Part shown: one piece after another, positions 1-11,100 of the stretch
How the letters are laid out: every line of letters starts with the position of its first letter
Numbering within the stretch: position 1 is the first letter of the stretch
From: an uncultured bacterium
GTDB lineage: Bacteria > Cyanobacteriota > Vampirovibrionia > Gastranaerophilales > Gastranaerophilaceae
DNA: 35,957 nt
Reading direction: 5' to 3'
Assembly: GCA_900547155.1 (NCBI GenBank)
Contig: URFH01000028.1
Location: 1 to 35,957, forward strand
Position numbers and translations under genes: made by a program
Notes under the pieces: model-generated
Told to the model about the DNA's origin: nothing
Database searches by the model: none
The model's input: only the letters and a program-made list of their open reading frames with translations

Positions 1-17
1 ATATTGTTAAATCGATA

Positions 18-596
18 GTGTATGACAATAATAATAAAAAGAAATTCGAGCCTAGCTCTCCTCCGTTAAATAGAACATTAGGCACATATTGGGATAGATG
101 GTATGATGTGCGTAACGTTTTAAGCGGGAATATAAATAATTTAACTTATTATATTGCAGATACAAATACTAAATGTACTTGTTGTCGTTATACAAGCACT
201 CCTTTTTACGGTCAAGTTATAGAATTAAATTTTAACAATAAAATATTTAATAATGAAATTTATATTATACCTTATAGAGTTTTTAATAAAAGTGTACCCG
301 TGAATTTCATAAAAATTAATCAAAAGAATTATAAATTTTCTATTTATGCAGCAAAATTTTCAAATATTGAAATAGAATATTTACAACAAATTATGGAATT
401 TCTTAATTTATATAATAAAAGACAAGTGTATCTACATATGTTTGATAATAAAATATTAATTATGATACATTCAAATAAATCATTTATTTCAAATTTTAAT
501 TTTTTCACACATAAATATGATTATCGCAATATAATTCATATTTTAAATTTTATTAAAACATTAGCTGTAGGGTGCAAAAATTTGGACCAAAATTAA
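18..596 (+). CDS. Hypothetical protein, very AT-rich, 5' end uncertain
   Basis: I do not recognise this 192-residue protein. The frame is open up to the left edge of the window, so the GTG at 18 may not be the true start and the gene may begin outside. The product is rich in Asn, Ile, Tyr, Phe and Lys. It has a Cys cluster (KCTCCRY) near residue 55 and no signal peptide or clear membrane segment. Base composition is far more AT-rich than the dehydrogenase and adhesin genes that follow, which suggests acquired DNA. It lies on the 3' side of a tRNA-Arg gene, a common integration site, so it could be the residue of an older element. Hairpins after the stop could end its transcript. Confidence 0.55.
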   Translation: MYDNNNKKKFEPSSPPLNRTLGTYWDRWYDVRNVLSGNINNLTYYIADTNTKCTCCRYTSTPFYGQVIELNFNNKIFNNEIYIIPYRVFNKSVPVNFIKINQKNYKFSIYAAKFSNIEIEYLQQIMEFLNLYNKRQVYLHMFDNKILIMIHSNKSFISNFNFFTHKYDYRNIIHILNFIKTLAVGCKNLDQN

Positions 597-678
597 ATAA
601 TTTGTCCAATAAAAGACCAATTTAACCGTTTTCAAATTTAAAGTTTTAATTTATTTCCGACGGCTCAAATTTAGTATT

Positions 679-698
679 GTTGGGCAAGTATGCCCAAC
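679..698 (+). terminator. Hairpin downstream of the 18-596 gene, possible terminator
   Basis: GTTGGGCA and TGCCCAAC form a perfect 8-bp stem with an AGTA loop. A T-rich stretch begins about ten bases later, so it is not a textbook intrinsic terminator. A second imperfect hairpin (TTGGAC at 582-587 with GTCCAA at 604-609) spans the stop codon of the upstream gene. The rest of 597-778 holds no gene that I can support. Confidence 0.35.
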
Positions 699-778
699 CG
701 ACATTGTTTTTCTTCCGACTAAATCTGTCATTAAAATACAGTTGAATGAAAAAGTTCAACCCAGCCTACTTATATCTG

Positions 779-800
779 CTTGTCAAGAAAAATACCCCGG
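779..800 (+). other. Possible relict integration junction beside tRNA-Arg(CCT)
   Basis: The 14 bases next to the tRNA 3' end (779-792) match the equivalent bases beside the right-hand tRNA-Arg (35698-35711) at 11 of 14 positions, including CTTGTC at identical spacing. Read on the plus strand, both encode S-(A)-C-x-x-K-Y running into the tRNA. At the right-hand site this is the C-terminus of a serine recombinase. No recombinase gene remains at the left-hand site, so it may be the end of a decayed sister element. The tRNA similarity itself is expected and is not evidence; the flank match is. Confidence 0.35.
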
Positions 801-866
801 ATTGGACTCGAACCAACGACGCACAGCTTAGGACGCTATCGCTCTATCCAACTGAGCTACCGAGGC
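793..866 (-). tRNA. tRNA-Arg (anticodon CCT)
   Basis: The minus strand folds as a complete 74-nt tRNA. It has acceptor GCCTCGG paired with CCGGGGT and discriminator A, D-stem GCTC/GAGC, and a T-arm with TTCGAGT. The anticodon stem ATAGC/GCTGT holds the loop GTCCTAA, which gives anticodon CCT for AGG codons. CCA is not encoded. Confidence 0.95.
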
Positions 867-897
867 ATTTCAGTTTTTTTATTCAATTTTATCGCCC

Positions 898-973
898 CCG
901 CTCCGTTGGATAGAGCCTAATCTATTCACAGGCTCACCGCCTGTTTTGCCAACTGAGCTACCGAGGCATTTCA
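898..973 (-). repeat. Scrambled partial duplication of the tRNA-Arg 5' half
   Basis: Bases 949-973 repeat 848-872 exactly (25 bp), which is the tRNA 5' end and D-arm plus flank. Next to it, TTGGATAGAGC at 906-916 is the reverse complement of 841-851 of the same tRNA. Between them are two competing 6-bp pairings (ACAGGC 928-933 with GCCTGT 939-944; GAGCCT 913-918 with AGGCTC 930-935). There is no anticodon loop or T-arm, so this is not a functional tRNA. It looks like a scar of recombination or insertion at the tRNA locus. Confidence 0.6.
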
Positions 974-1034
974 TAATATCTAACATTATTTTATAACAAT
1001 TCCCTCCAAAAATCACCCCAATTTGTGAAATTTA

Positions 1035-1063
1035 TTGAAATAACTGCAATAATTGTTTATGAT
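1035..1063 (+). promoter_or_regulatory. Predicted sigma70-type promoter of the dehydrogenase gene
   Basis: TTGAAA at 1035-1040 and TATGAT at 1058-1063 are separated by 17 bp, each one base from consensus. The ATG at 1070 lies six bases after the -10 box. The transcript would therefore start at or next to the start codon and have no Shine-Dalgarno leader. Confidence 0.5.
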
Positions 1064-1069
1064 AAAGCA

Positions 1070-2110
1070 ATGAAAACCACAATGAAAGCACTTATCTGGC
1101 ACAAAAACGGCACAACGGAGCTCGTGGAAAAGCCGATTCCACAAATTCTTGACGAAAAAGACGCAATCGTGAAAGTCACAATGTCCTCCATCTGCACAAG
1201 CGACCTGCATATCATCGCAGGCGCAGTGTCCAAAGCCGTTCCAGAAACAGTTTTGGGGCACGAATTCACCGGAGAGGTTATTCTGACGGGAAAAGAGGTT
1301 AAAAACCTGCACCCCGGCGACAGAGTTTCGGTGAATTGCGAAACTTTCTGCGGTGAATGTTTTTTCTGCAAAAAAGGCTATGTAAACAACTGCCAGAACG
1401 GCGGATGGCTGCTGGGCTGCTCAATTGACGGCTGTCAGGCGGAATATGTCAGGGTTCCTTACGCTGATACCGGATTAACAAGACTTCCGGAGAATGTAAG
1501 CGATGAAAATGCGCTTTTTGCAGGCGATATTTTACCCAGCGGCTGGTGGAGCGCGGAATTGTGCGAAATAGAAGCAGATGACACAATCGCAATAATCGGA
1601 GCCGGCCCTGTCGGGCTTTGCGCAATGCAAAGTGCAAAATTTATGGGCGCAAAAAGAATTATAGCAATCGAACCCAACGAATCACGACGAAATCTGGCAC
1701 AAAAATTTGCAGATTATGTTATTGACCCGCAAAATCAGGATGTAATCGCACAAATAAAAGCCCTCACGAACAACCGCGGGGCTGATAAGGTGATTGAAGC
1801 AGCAGGCGCAGGCGAAACCTTCAAAATGGCCTGGCAAATCGCCCGAGCCAATGCTATTGTCGCGATTCCGGCAATGTACGAAGCCCCTCAAACCCTTCCC
1901 CTGCCGGACATGTACGGCAAAAACCTGACTTTTAAAACCGGCGGCGTTGACGCAAATAAATGCGCAAAGCTCATTGATTTAATCTCGAAAAAGCAGATTT
2001 CCACGGATTTTTTAATAAGCGAACGCGTGAATTTTGAAAATATTCAAGAGGGCTATGAGATTTTTAAAAATCAAAAAGACAAATGCCTTAAAATTGCGGT
2101 TTTGTACTAA
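1070..2110 (+). CDS. Zinc-dependent medium-chain alcohol dehydrogenase
   Basis: This is a cytoplasmic NAD(P)-dependent oxidoreductase of the zinc alcohol/threonine/formaldehyde dehydrogenase superfamily; its substrate is unknown. With the start at 1070 it has 346 residues, normal for the family. The GroES-like catalytic half has Cys42 in SSICTSD, the GHE motif at 63-65 and the structural-zinc set C-x2-C-x2-C-x7-C at 94, 97, 100 and 108. The Rossmann half has GAGPVG at 177-182, and an acidic residue ends the second strand (IAIEP), which favours NAD. ATG 1082 would give a more typical N-terminus (MKALIW). An upstream ATG at 1025 is unlikely because it precedes the predicted promoter. The gene stands alone and converges on the adhesin gene. 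Confidence 0.9.
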   Translation: MKTTMKALIWHKNGTTELVEKPIPQILDEKDAIVKVTMSSICTSDLHIIAGAVSKAVPETVLGHEFTGEVILTGKEVKNLHPGDRVSVNCETFCGECFFCKKGYVNNCQNGGWLLGCSIDGCQAEYVRVPYADTGLTRLPENVSDENALFAGDILPSGWWSAELCEIEADDTIAIIGAGPVGLCAMQSAKFMGAKRIIAIEPNESRRNLAQKFADYVIDPQNQDVIAQIKALTNNRGADKVIEAAGAGETFKMAWQIARANAIVAIPAMYEAPQTLPLPDMYGKNLTFKTGGVDANKCAKLIDLISKKQISTDFLISERVNFENIQEGYEIFKNQKDKCLKIAVLY

Positions 2111-2137
2111 AAAGAGCCTCAAAAAGGCTCTTTTTTC
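2110..2137. terminator. Bidirectional intrinsic terminator
   Basis: AAAAGAGCCT and AGGCTCTTTT form a 10-bp stem with a five-base loop, followed by a T-tract on the plus strand. The complementary strand also reads into a run of U after the stem. It sits in the 31-bp gap between the convergent dehydrogenase and adhesin genes and can serve both. Confidence 0.9.
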
Positions 2138-2141
2138 ATAC

Positions 2142-5100
2142 TTATTGCGCGTATCCCAGAGAAGTTTGAACATATTCATCGACAAATTTTTCTATAATCT
2201 TTTTCCTGTCTTTTTCAGGAAGTTTTTTCAAACTTCTTATAAAATTGCTCACAGAAGTCGAATCAACGGGCATTTCTGTCATAGTTTTGAAATTGACCGG
2301 AATAACATTTGAATATTCGCCGTTTGTTTCTTTTTTGACCGTATCTGTAAGCCCTGATTCTGCATCATCATCGAGAATAACCGTGCGTTTTTTGCGTTCT
2401 TTGATTATATCGCCGTTTTTATTCTGGTTATATTTGTTAGCATTAAAATTCACAACGGACATTTCCGGATTTGCACCGCTTTGCGCAACTCCCGGGGTTG
2501 TATTGTTCTGAACGGTATTAACAGAAAGCGCACGCGCCGAAGCGTCCATACTCTGGTGCTCATAATCATCATTTATTCTTATGTCCGTGTTCTGACGGGT
2601 CACAAACTCCTTATTTGTCTTGATATTATTGGAAGAGTCAATGACCAGAGAATATGAGGCGCCGTTTGACTGGATTTGGGCATTGGCGTCGAATCTCGGA
2701 GCCGTCGTTCTGTTTTCGTTTACAACAAACTTGTTAATCGTATGATATTCGGCATAATCTCTTATGTTCGCATTATTTACGCTGAGATTTGTAGTTTTTG
2801 TCGAAATATTTGCAGTATTTGCCGTGAGATTGTTAATATTTATGTCATTTTCAGCCTTAAGTTTCAAGTTATTCGACTTAATCTCAGAAATATTTGCATT
2901 TTCTCCGACAAGATGAATGCTGGCGAGGTTGTTCGCATTGAGCTCAAGCCTGTTTTCGGCAGGCTGGTTTATCACAAGAGCGGTTGACTCACTGCCCGCA
3001 TTTTCAGCAGTAAGTTTAACGTTTTCGGCATTTATATTCGCTGTATTATCAGTATTTCCGTTAAGAATATCTTTTTTCGACGAAATTTCAACATTTTCCG
3101 TAAATCCGCCGGAAATACTGTTAATTGAGCCGATATTTATGTTTTCCGAAGAATTGAAATTAACATTTTTATCGGCATTTATATTCAACAGCCCGATTTT
3201 GCCGGCATCTTTTACCTCAACATTAGAAGCTGTCAAATTCATTGTTTCACCGGAAGAAAGTTTGTTTGCCGTGATATTTTTGTAATTTTCACTGTATTCT
3301 TCCGCGGAAGTATGCACGTACTCAAGTGCTTTAATATCAGCATTTTTGCCAACACTTACATCGTTCAGTGCAAGGTCTTTCGATGAGCTGATAAAGGCAT
3401 TTTCTCCGGTTTTTACAGAAAGTCCGTCACCGCCGGCTGCAGTTTCCAGATCAAACGCGTCCGTTGCAGTTCCGATGTTGGAAGCAGAATCCAGAACGAT
3501 GGTTTTTGCCGCAATAACAGCTTCTTCGTTTTTTGTATCCTCAACAGTTTCGCCGCCAAAATCCTGCTTTTCATATCTTTGGTTTGCGTCAAGAATATCG
3601 CCGGAAGTTGTTTTTACGCTAACTTTTTCAAGAATTCCGTTTTCATCAATAGATTTTATAGAATCAAGCTTCAAATCTGCTGACGAAACAAGATTTACCT
3701 CCTCTTGAGCCGCAATTTTAACAGTGCCTTTGACATCAGAGTCTTCAATATTAACATTTTTAGCCGAAATATTGAGATTTGCATCTGTCAAAATCCTGTC
3801 AGCCGATATATTTTTATAAACTTCGCTATACTGGTCTTTTGAAGTATAAGCGAGCTCTTTTGCAATAATATCAACGTTTGCACCGGCCTCTATATTGCCC
3901 AGCTTAATATCATAAACCGAAGCAATATGCACCTCGCCCGGCGCATTCACTGACAGACCGTCTCCGCCGTCCACAGTATAAACATCAAACGCATCATAAC
4001 CGGAGCCGATTGTGCCGTTTGAATATAATTCAATGGATTGAGCTATAATATTAGGCTTTTCGTTTTCAGTAAGTATTGTTTCTCCGTCAGATGTAACAGA
4101 AAAATACTCGTCATTTCCGTCAATAATGTTTCCGCCGGATTTTAGCACGACTTTTTTCAGCGGTTCATTTATGCTTATGGTTTCATTTGCGGAGTTTGTA
4201 CGCTGTTTGTCGTTGTAGCCCATTATTTCTTTGACTTTTAAATCCTTATCAGAAGAAATATAAACTGAATCCTTTGCGTAGGCAGAAACAGCACCATCCT
4301 GCGCAACATTTATAAAATTGTCCGCTGAGCCTACCGAGCCGTTAATTGCCGTAAATACAATAGAATCAGTTGTTTTTATTATATTTGCGCCTGCAAGGAG
4401 GGATTTTTCAGAAGTTAAAAATGCGTTAGGCGCAAGAATATTGTCGATTTTCAGGTCTTTTAGCTTTGCAACATCATCCATTGTTATAGAATCAGCCTCC
4501 TGCTGTGAGAAAACCCTCGAAAGCTGGTTGACCTGAATGATACTGTCAGGGTTCAAAAGCGCAGATTCGCCGTTCACAACCCTGTAGCCGGCATAAGCCT
4601 CAAGAGAACCGTCAATATCAATGTTCATATTCTCGATATTATTATTTATAGCCATCAGGGTCAAATTGTTAGCTTTGACATTATACGGCGCAGCTTCGGT
4701 ATCAGCGCCGGCATTGGCATTTATTATGCCTTTTTCCGCCACAAGCCTTACATTATTTCCCGCTGTTATTTTATTTACAAACATATTCGACTGGGCATAA
4801 AGAGAAATATCTTTTTTCGCGTCAGCAGTCACGGTTCCTGAGGATTTTACCGTAATTTCCCCGCCGTCAGCAAGCGCGCCGATAGAACCGCCTTTTGAAG
4901 TCAGTTTTATATTTGCCGCTTCAATATTGGCAGTATCTTCCGTAGCTGTAGCGCCTTTTTTAATGCTTCCTGTCGTAGAGATTGAAGTATCCTCGCCCGA
5001 TTTTATCATTCCGATTGTCAAATCACCGTCATAGTCAATATCTACATTGCCGGAGGCCTGCGCATTAAATGACTCTTCTGCCTTGAGATTGTCCGCTGTT

Positions 5101-8100
5101 TTTATGCTTATATCTCCGTTTCCGGCTTTGAGTGAAATATTTTTCGCTTTCATTACAGCAGCGCTATCCGCCACAATATTTCCGTTTACCGCATTTACGT
5201 AAGCAAGTCCGTTCAGCGCCTGAATATTGAAATTATTCAAGTTTCCGCTTGTTACGGATATATAAGCATCACCGTTTTGGGAAGCAGCGGTAAGTTTTCC
5301 GCCCATCAGGTCAATTTTTATAGATTTATCCAACAAAAGCGAATCATAAGCACCAATATCATCTTTTGCGGAAAGATTAACATCTTTACCCATAATATGA
5401 ACGCCCTTGTCCGCCGTTATATCTTGAATTACGCCTCCGGAAGCAATATTTACGGTTCCGGGCAGCGAGCTGATGTTTTTATTCAGATATATATTTGAAT
5501 TATTGGAGGTTACATTAACCTGCGCTTCATCATATCCGCTAAAGCTTATTTTTATAGGATTTTTTGCGTCAGACCACTGTTCTTCGTCAGTAACGACCGT
5601 TATTTTTTGATATTGCTTGCCAAAAAACAGCTCATAGAACCAGGATTTTTTAATGTATTCATAACGAACCTCGGTTTTTGTCGTACTGTCAAGGATTTGC
5701 GAACCGCCGTTCTGCTCGGGCGTGAAAACAGCCTCATTTCCGTTGACAGTTATCTGAGAATAATTGCTGTCGTTTGCATGCGAGTGATTCTGGGAAACAT
5801 TAATCTTGCCGTTGTCATCACGCTGTGCGGTGTATTCATAAGTGTTTTTATATATATCTTCCCAGAATGCCGTATGTTCAACATCCGATTTATCCTGATA
5901 TTTTGCCTCAAGCTGTTTAAAATATTCGGAATTTTTGATTGTTGCTTCGTCGTAAAAGTCCCTTATTGTAACTTTTCCGTCAATTTTGTTATCCGCATTG
6001 AGTGCATTAGTCACCAAATCAATGCCCGTGTTGTTCACAACATCAATATGCCCATATCCCGAAACAACTTCAATACGTCCGTTGCCCGTACTGACCACAT
6101 TGCCTATCAAAGTAACGTCGCCGCCGGTTATTTCAGCATTGAAAAGCTGGATTTGATTGTTGTCAGGATCCCAGTAAGCTTTGATGGTTTCAGGGTTGTC
6201 CGGATTTGTCATATCAATCCCTGAAAGAGCGTCACCGGTAATCAAGTACCAGTTTTTCTGGGGATTGGGCGATTTTTCCATTGCAACCCACTTATCGCCG
6301 ACAAGCTGTTCGTATCCGTCAGCGGTTTTTCTTGTTTTGAACTCATTGATTACGACATTTTTGTCCGCAGTGCCACTTTTTATGAGCCCGTTGACATTAA
6401 TACTTCGCGCCATAATCGTAATATCCCCGCCCGCATAGATACCGGAGCCCGTGCCGTCTGCTCCTGCAACATCCATAAACTGGTCAGAGAAGCCCTGATA
6501 CATATCGCCGTTGGGAACAAACATCGAAATGCTTTTTGCGATTGTTGAGCCTTCGGAAACAATGCTGCCTGAAAGGTTTTTAAAATATGCGGTTCCGCTG
6601 ACATTCTGGATTGTGCCGTTAAGGTACATATCGCCGGCTTTGTTCTGCTGGTCAAGATTGAAACTCGGGTCATTTGCGTCAATATTGTTGCTTATGGTAA
6701 TAGCAGGGCCCGTGGATTCGTTCCTGAGGTTAAGGTTGACGCCGTTTCTTGTTCCGTTAAGGTTATTGCCGAGAACATCCGAACCGTTGATGTAAATTTT
6801 ACCTTTTACATCCTTTTCTATCTCAAGATCGTTAACGCGAATATTTGAAAGGGTATCATTCTGGATATCTATGACAAATTTGTCGCCGGGAGCGCTTATT
6901 GTGCCGGAACCTGACAAATTACCTTTGATTTCCGTTTCACCGGAACGAACTTTTGTGTTTTTCACATCAACAAACGCAATTTGCAAGGTTTGATTTCCTG
7001 CAGCATTTTTCTGCGCCTCAAGGCTGGCTTTTTCTTCTTTATAAGAAGCCTCAAGCTGGCTGATTGCGTCAGAAATTACATCTTTTTGCGAGCCAAGTTT
7101 CTCAATATCCTTTCTCTGGTTCTCAATTGCTGTCGTGTAGTTTGTATTTTGATTTGTGAGCTCGGCAACCGTCGCGCTCAAACCGGATTTATAGTTAGTT
7201 ATTGCCGTTCTGACTGTGGAAAGCTCTTCGGAGGTGAGCGCGCTTCCCGAGCTCAATTTCGTGATATATGCTGATTTTTGAGCCTGCGTCAAAGATGAAT
7301 TATTAATAGCGGCTTTTGCCTGGGTTAGCTCGGATTCAGCAAGATTGTAGGCTGTTGTTGAAATTTTGTTATAAGCTAAATCGGCATCCGCTATATTTCC
7401 GTTCAAAGTGCTAATTTGCGAGTTGTTTTTGTTAATATTATTCTGAGCTGTTGTTATTTGCGTATTTTTCTCGGTTATTGTCTTGTCTTTTTCCGCAAGT
7501 GACGCCTCAAGATTAGCTTTTTCAGAGTTATAGCGGCCTTCTGACTGCTTGATGGTTTCATCAATTGCATCGGCAGTCAAACCGGAATCCTGCTCATATT
7601 GGCCGTATTCGATATTTCCGTCGTAAACAACCTGTCCGTTTTCATCATATTTGAGGTGCAATTCTCTTACTGCGCCGGCGCCGCTCGAAACATCACCATT
7701 AATAACGACATTGTTCGTAGAAGAAATCTTCGTTTTGTCTGAACCGTCAGAGTTGTCCGAATTTCTTATGGTGATAGGGATACCGAACAGCAGATAGAAC
7801 ACTGTTTTTGCAGATTTGCTGCCAACTGCGGAGTTAGAGGCTTTCGCAATCAGCGACATCTTGTCGAACGCTGATACTCTGGCATTTGAGGCAATATTTA
7901 TTTCATCATAAACCGTATTATAAGCTTTGGTATTTGCATCTCCCAAATCCCATATCAAACCTTTTGAATCCGTGTCAATATAAGAATTTACGCTGCTGTT
8001 AGCGGACGCCTCAAGATAAACATCACGCTGTCCGTCAGTGAAAGACCCTGAATTAATATTCAATTTGTTTGTAGAATTGGCTTTTACATAAGAATCGCCA

Positions 8101-11100
8101 TCGGCAATCGGCGCAACGCCCCTTGCTGTTACATTTGTTTTTCCGTAAAGAGAAATATTGGAATAAGCCTTGTAAGTCGTGTCCTGAGTGGCTTTTACGT
8201 GTTTGTTGCCGATATTAACAGTAGAATTTATTGTTTCACCGTTATTGTTGATTTTTGCATGCCCCGTGGTGACAGGAATCGCACCTGCAGCGTAAATATC
8301 AACCTTTTCGGTCACATCGACCTTATTTTGTGCTGCTACGGCAATATCTTTATCTGCAGCGGCCTCATCGCCATTCAATGTGGCTGTTGTATTATGTATT
8401 ACCGAAGTTTTTAAATCAGCCGCACCAACTCCGACCAGCCCGCCGGCACCGCCTTTCAGGTCATAGCCGTAATCTGCTTTTGTCGTTTCGTTTTGTGCGT
8501 TGATGAACAATTTTCCCTGTTTAGCTTTTAATGATTTTGCATCACTTTTTACATTTACCGTCGAATTGACCGAATTGTTAATTGTACCCGCACCCGCGGC
8601 AATTATTCCATACGCTGAAGAATCATTTGAGGAGCGGAAAGAGTTGGTTGTTGCAGCAGCAATTGCTAAATCTCCGTTTGTTGTAGAAATATTGTAATTT
8701 TTACCGATTAGAGCTTCATTTTTTGCTGTTATTTTGGTGTTTGAGCCCGAGCCGCTCACCGCAGCAATCGCACCTGCGCCTGCCAGTGTTTTAGATTCGG
8801 CATTGTTGGTTAATCCCGAGCCTATTTCAATTGATTCGGCGTTGATTTTGCTTGTTTTGGTTGCGTCAGCAATTTTTATGGTGTTAGTCGCGTTAATTTC
8901 CGAATCAGCAACCGCACCTCCGGCGGAAATAACGCCATAGGAGCGGCCATTTGCCTCAGAAGTAGCCTCGTGGTCAGCCGTTGCGTGAATTTTCAATACA
9001 TTTTGCGCTTCAACATTCAAATTTGCACCTGCATTTACCGATGTTGTCTGCCCGGCAGCAGATTCAGACTCAGCACCGGAACCGCCGACAAGAGCACCTA
9101 CAACGGCTTTTGCATTTGAGTCGGCTTTTGTTGCGGAATCAGCTTTCACTGTTATGTTTTTACCCGCCATAGCGTTATCGGAACCGAGGTTTACGGTTGT
9201 TGAGCCATTAGCGGAAGCATGTGCAATCGCCGCACCCACAGTTATGCCGCCAAACTGCCAGCTGTCGGCATAAGAATTGGCAATAGCACTCGAAATTGCG
9301 CTGATAAGCAAATCTGCACCGGATGATTTCATTGTTGAGCCGGAAAGTGTGTATACATTTGTCAATTTGTTGGAATTAATCAAAGAAAAATTACTGCTAA
9401 CGCCGACAATACCGCCGCCTGCAGCCATTGTGTCAACAGTAGCGTTATCTTTTGATTCAGCTTTCAAGGTCAATGCGCCTGCTGCCGAAAGATTTGAGCC
9501 CTGTCCGACAAATGCTTCAACAGTAGAATTTGTGTTAGAAACCGCACCGGAAACGCCGATTGAGAGCGAGCCTACATTTAAATTGAATGTTTCAAGATTT
9601 GAATTTGTATCATCAAGCGCCGTCACCTCCAGAGCTCCGGCAGAATTTACTACTGTGTTGTTTCCGACAAAAGCAGAAGTTGCGTTGTTTCTTTCAATTG
9701 AATTTGTAACTTCCACGGTTCCGGATTTTATGCCTTCTTCGGTATTTTCAGCTGCTGCGCTTATTGCCTCAGCGATTTTTGAGTTTGCAAAGTCAACAGC
9801 CTCACGTTTTTGTGCATTGGCAGAATCCTCATTCTTTTTAACATCACTATCCGAGTATGAAGCGACATTTTTACCAATATTGGAAATAACGACCCCACCG
9901 GACAGCGCATACATTCCACCGCCGATGATATAACCCTGATTATCAAGCGTGACTCGGTTTTCAGCGTTCACGACAACATCTGAGCCGGTTGTTGTAATTA
10001 TACCGTTATTGCCAATGTAGGCGTTCACTGTATTATTTACGGTATTTACGTTTACGCCCGCGCCAACAGCGGCATAACCAAGCGAGCCGCTTCCTACAAC
10101 GCTGTAAATACTTGTATCGTCTTTCGCCTCAACGGATAATGAACCTGAGCTCAAAACATTATTGTCGCCGATTCCGGCAATAACTTTATCTTCCACATAA
10201 TTTGTCAGAACAGTACCGGCAATTGCAAATCCTGCACCGACGGCACCTGCTACAGCGCCGCTTCTTTTTGAAGAATCACCGAATTTATTTTCCGAATAAG
10301 CTTCAATTGAAGTCGCGCCTGTTGTTGTAATATCATTATGTTTTCCTGTAAAAGCTTTTGTTTTGTTAGTAATATTATTAACAAAAACAGTCGCCCCTAC
10401 TCCGACCGCGCCGATTCCGCCGGAAGCGGTAAATGCGTCGTTATGCGTAATTGATTTTGCATTAACAGATAACGAATCAGCTGAAATTACCAGTTTATTA
10501 TCATTATCTTTGCCGTTTAGCGTGAAAGCCTGCGTTGTGTTATCAATTGTATTGACCATAACGGTTCCTGCACCGCCGACAGCCCCCACGCCGAAGCCCA
10601 TCGCATAAATATCAAAAAAAGTCTGTTGAGTTTTTGCATTTAAGTTTATATTTGCAGCAGTGATATCACCGCCAAGATAAGCAGCGACTTTGTTGGAAAT
10701 CGAATTCACAAGAACGGTCATTCCCACGCCTGCCATCCCTGCGCCTGCTGCGCCGTCGGCAATTGTTCTAAAATCAACAATATCTGCCGCAGCGACAGTA
10801 AGATTGGAAGTTCCTGTTAGCACGGAATTAAAATATGCGTCAGTGGAGTTGCTGATTACGTTAGTATTAACCGAACCGCTGACTCCAACCTCGCCCGCAG
10901 CGCCGGATACGGTAACTGTATTGATAAAATTATCAAAAGTTTGAGCTTTAACGGTTACAGCGTCGCGAACATCCGCACTTCCGCCGTCAAAGAAAGCTTT
11001 TACGGTGTTATTGAGCACATTTGTATTTACAGAAGCGCCGACACCCACGGTTCCGCCGCCAGCGCCGCCGGTGATGGCTTCAAGGTTTGTTGTATTGGTT

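Noticed and set aside
898..973. A second functional tRNA gene
   Set aside because: It has the tRNA 5' end but no anticodon loop, no TTCGA T-arm and no matching acceptor 3' strand.
1013..1371. Minus-strand ORFs of 99 and 104 codons over the dehydrogenase
   Set aside because: They are Cys/Phe-rich shadows of the well-supported plus-strand gene.
2142..2400. CDI-type toxin at the TpsA C-terminus with an immunity gene
   Set aside because: No VENN-like motif or toxin domain is visible, and no small immunity gene follows; the next gene is a convergent dehydrogenase.
9277..9933. Long plus-strand ORF (218 codons) and about thirty others inside 2.2-16.9 kb
   Set aside because: They lie opposite the giant adhesin frame, have low-complexity translations and no ribosome sites; they are shadows of its repetitive codons.
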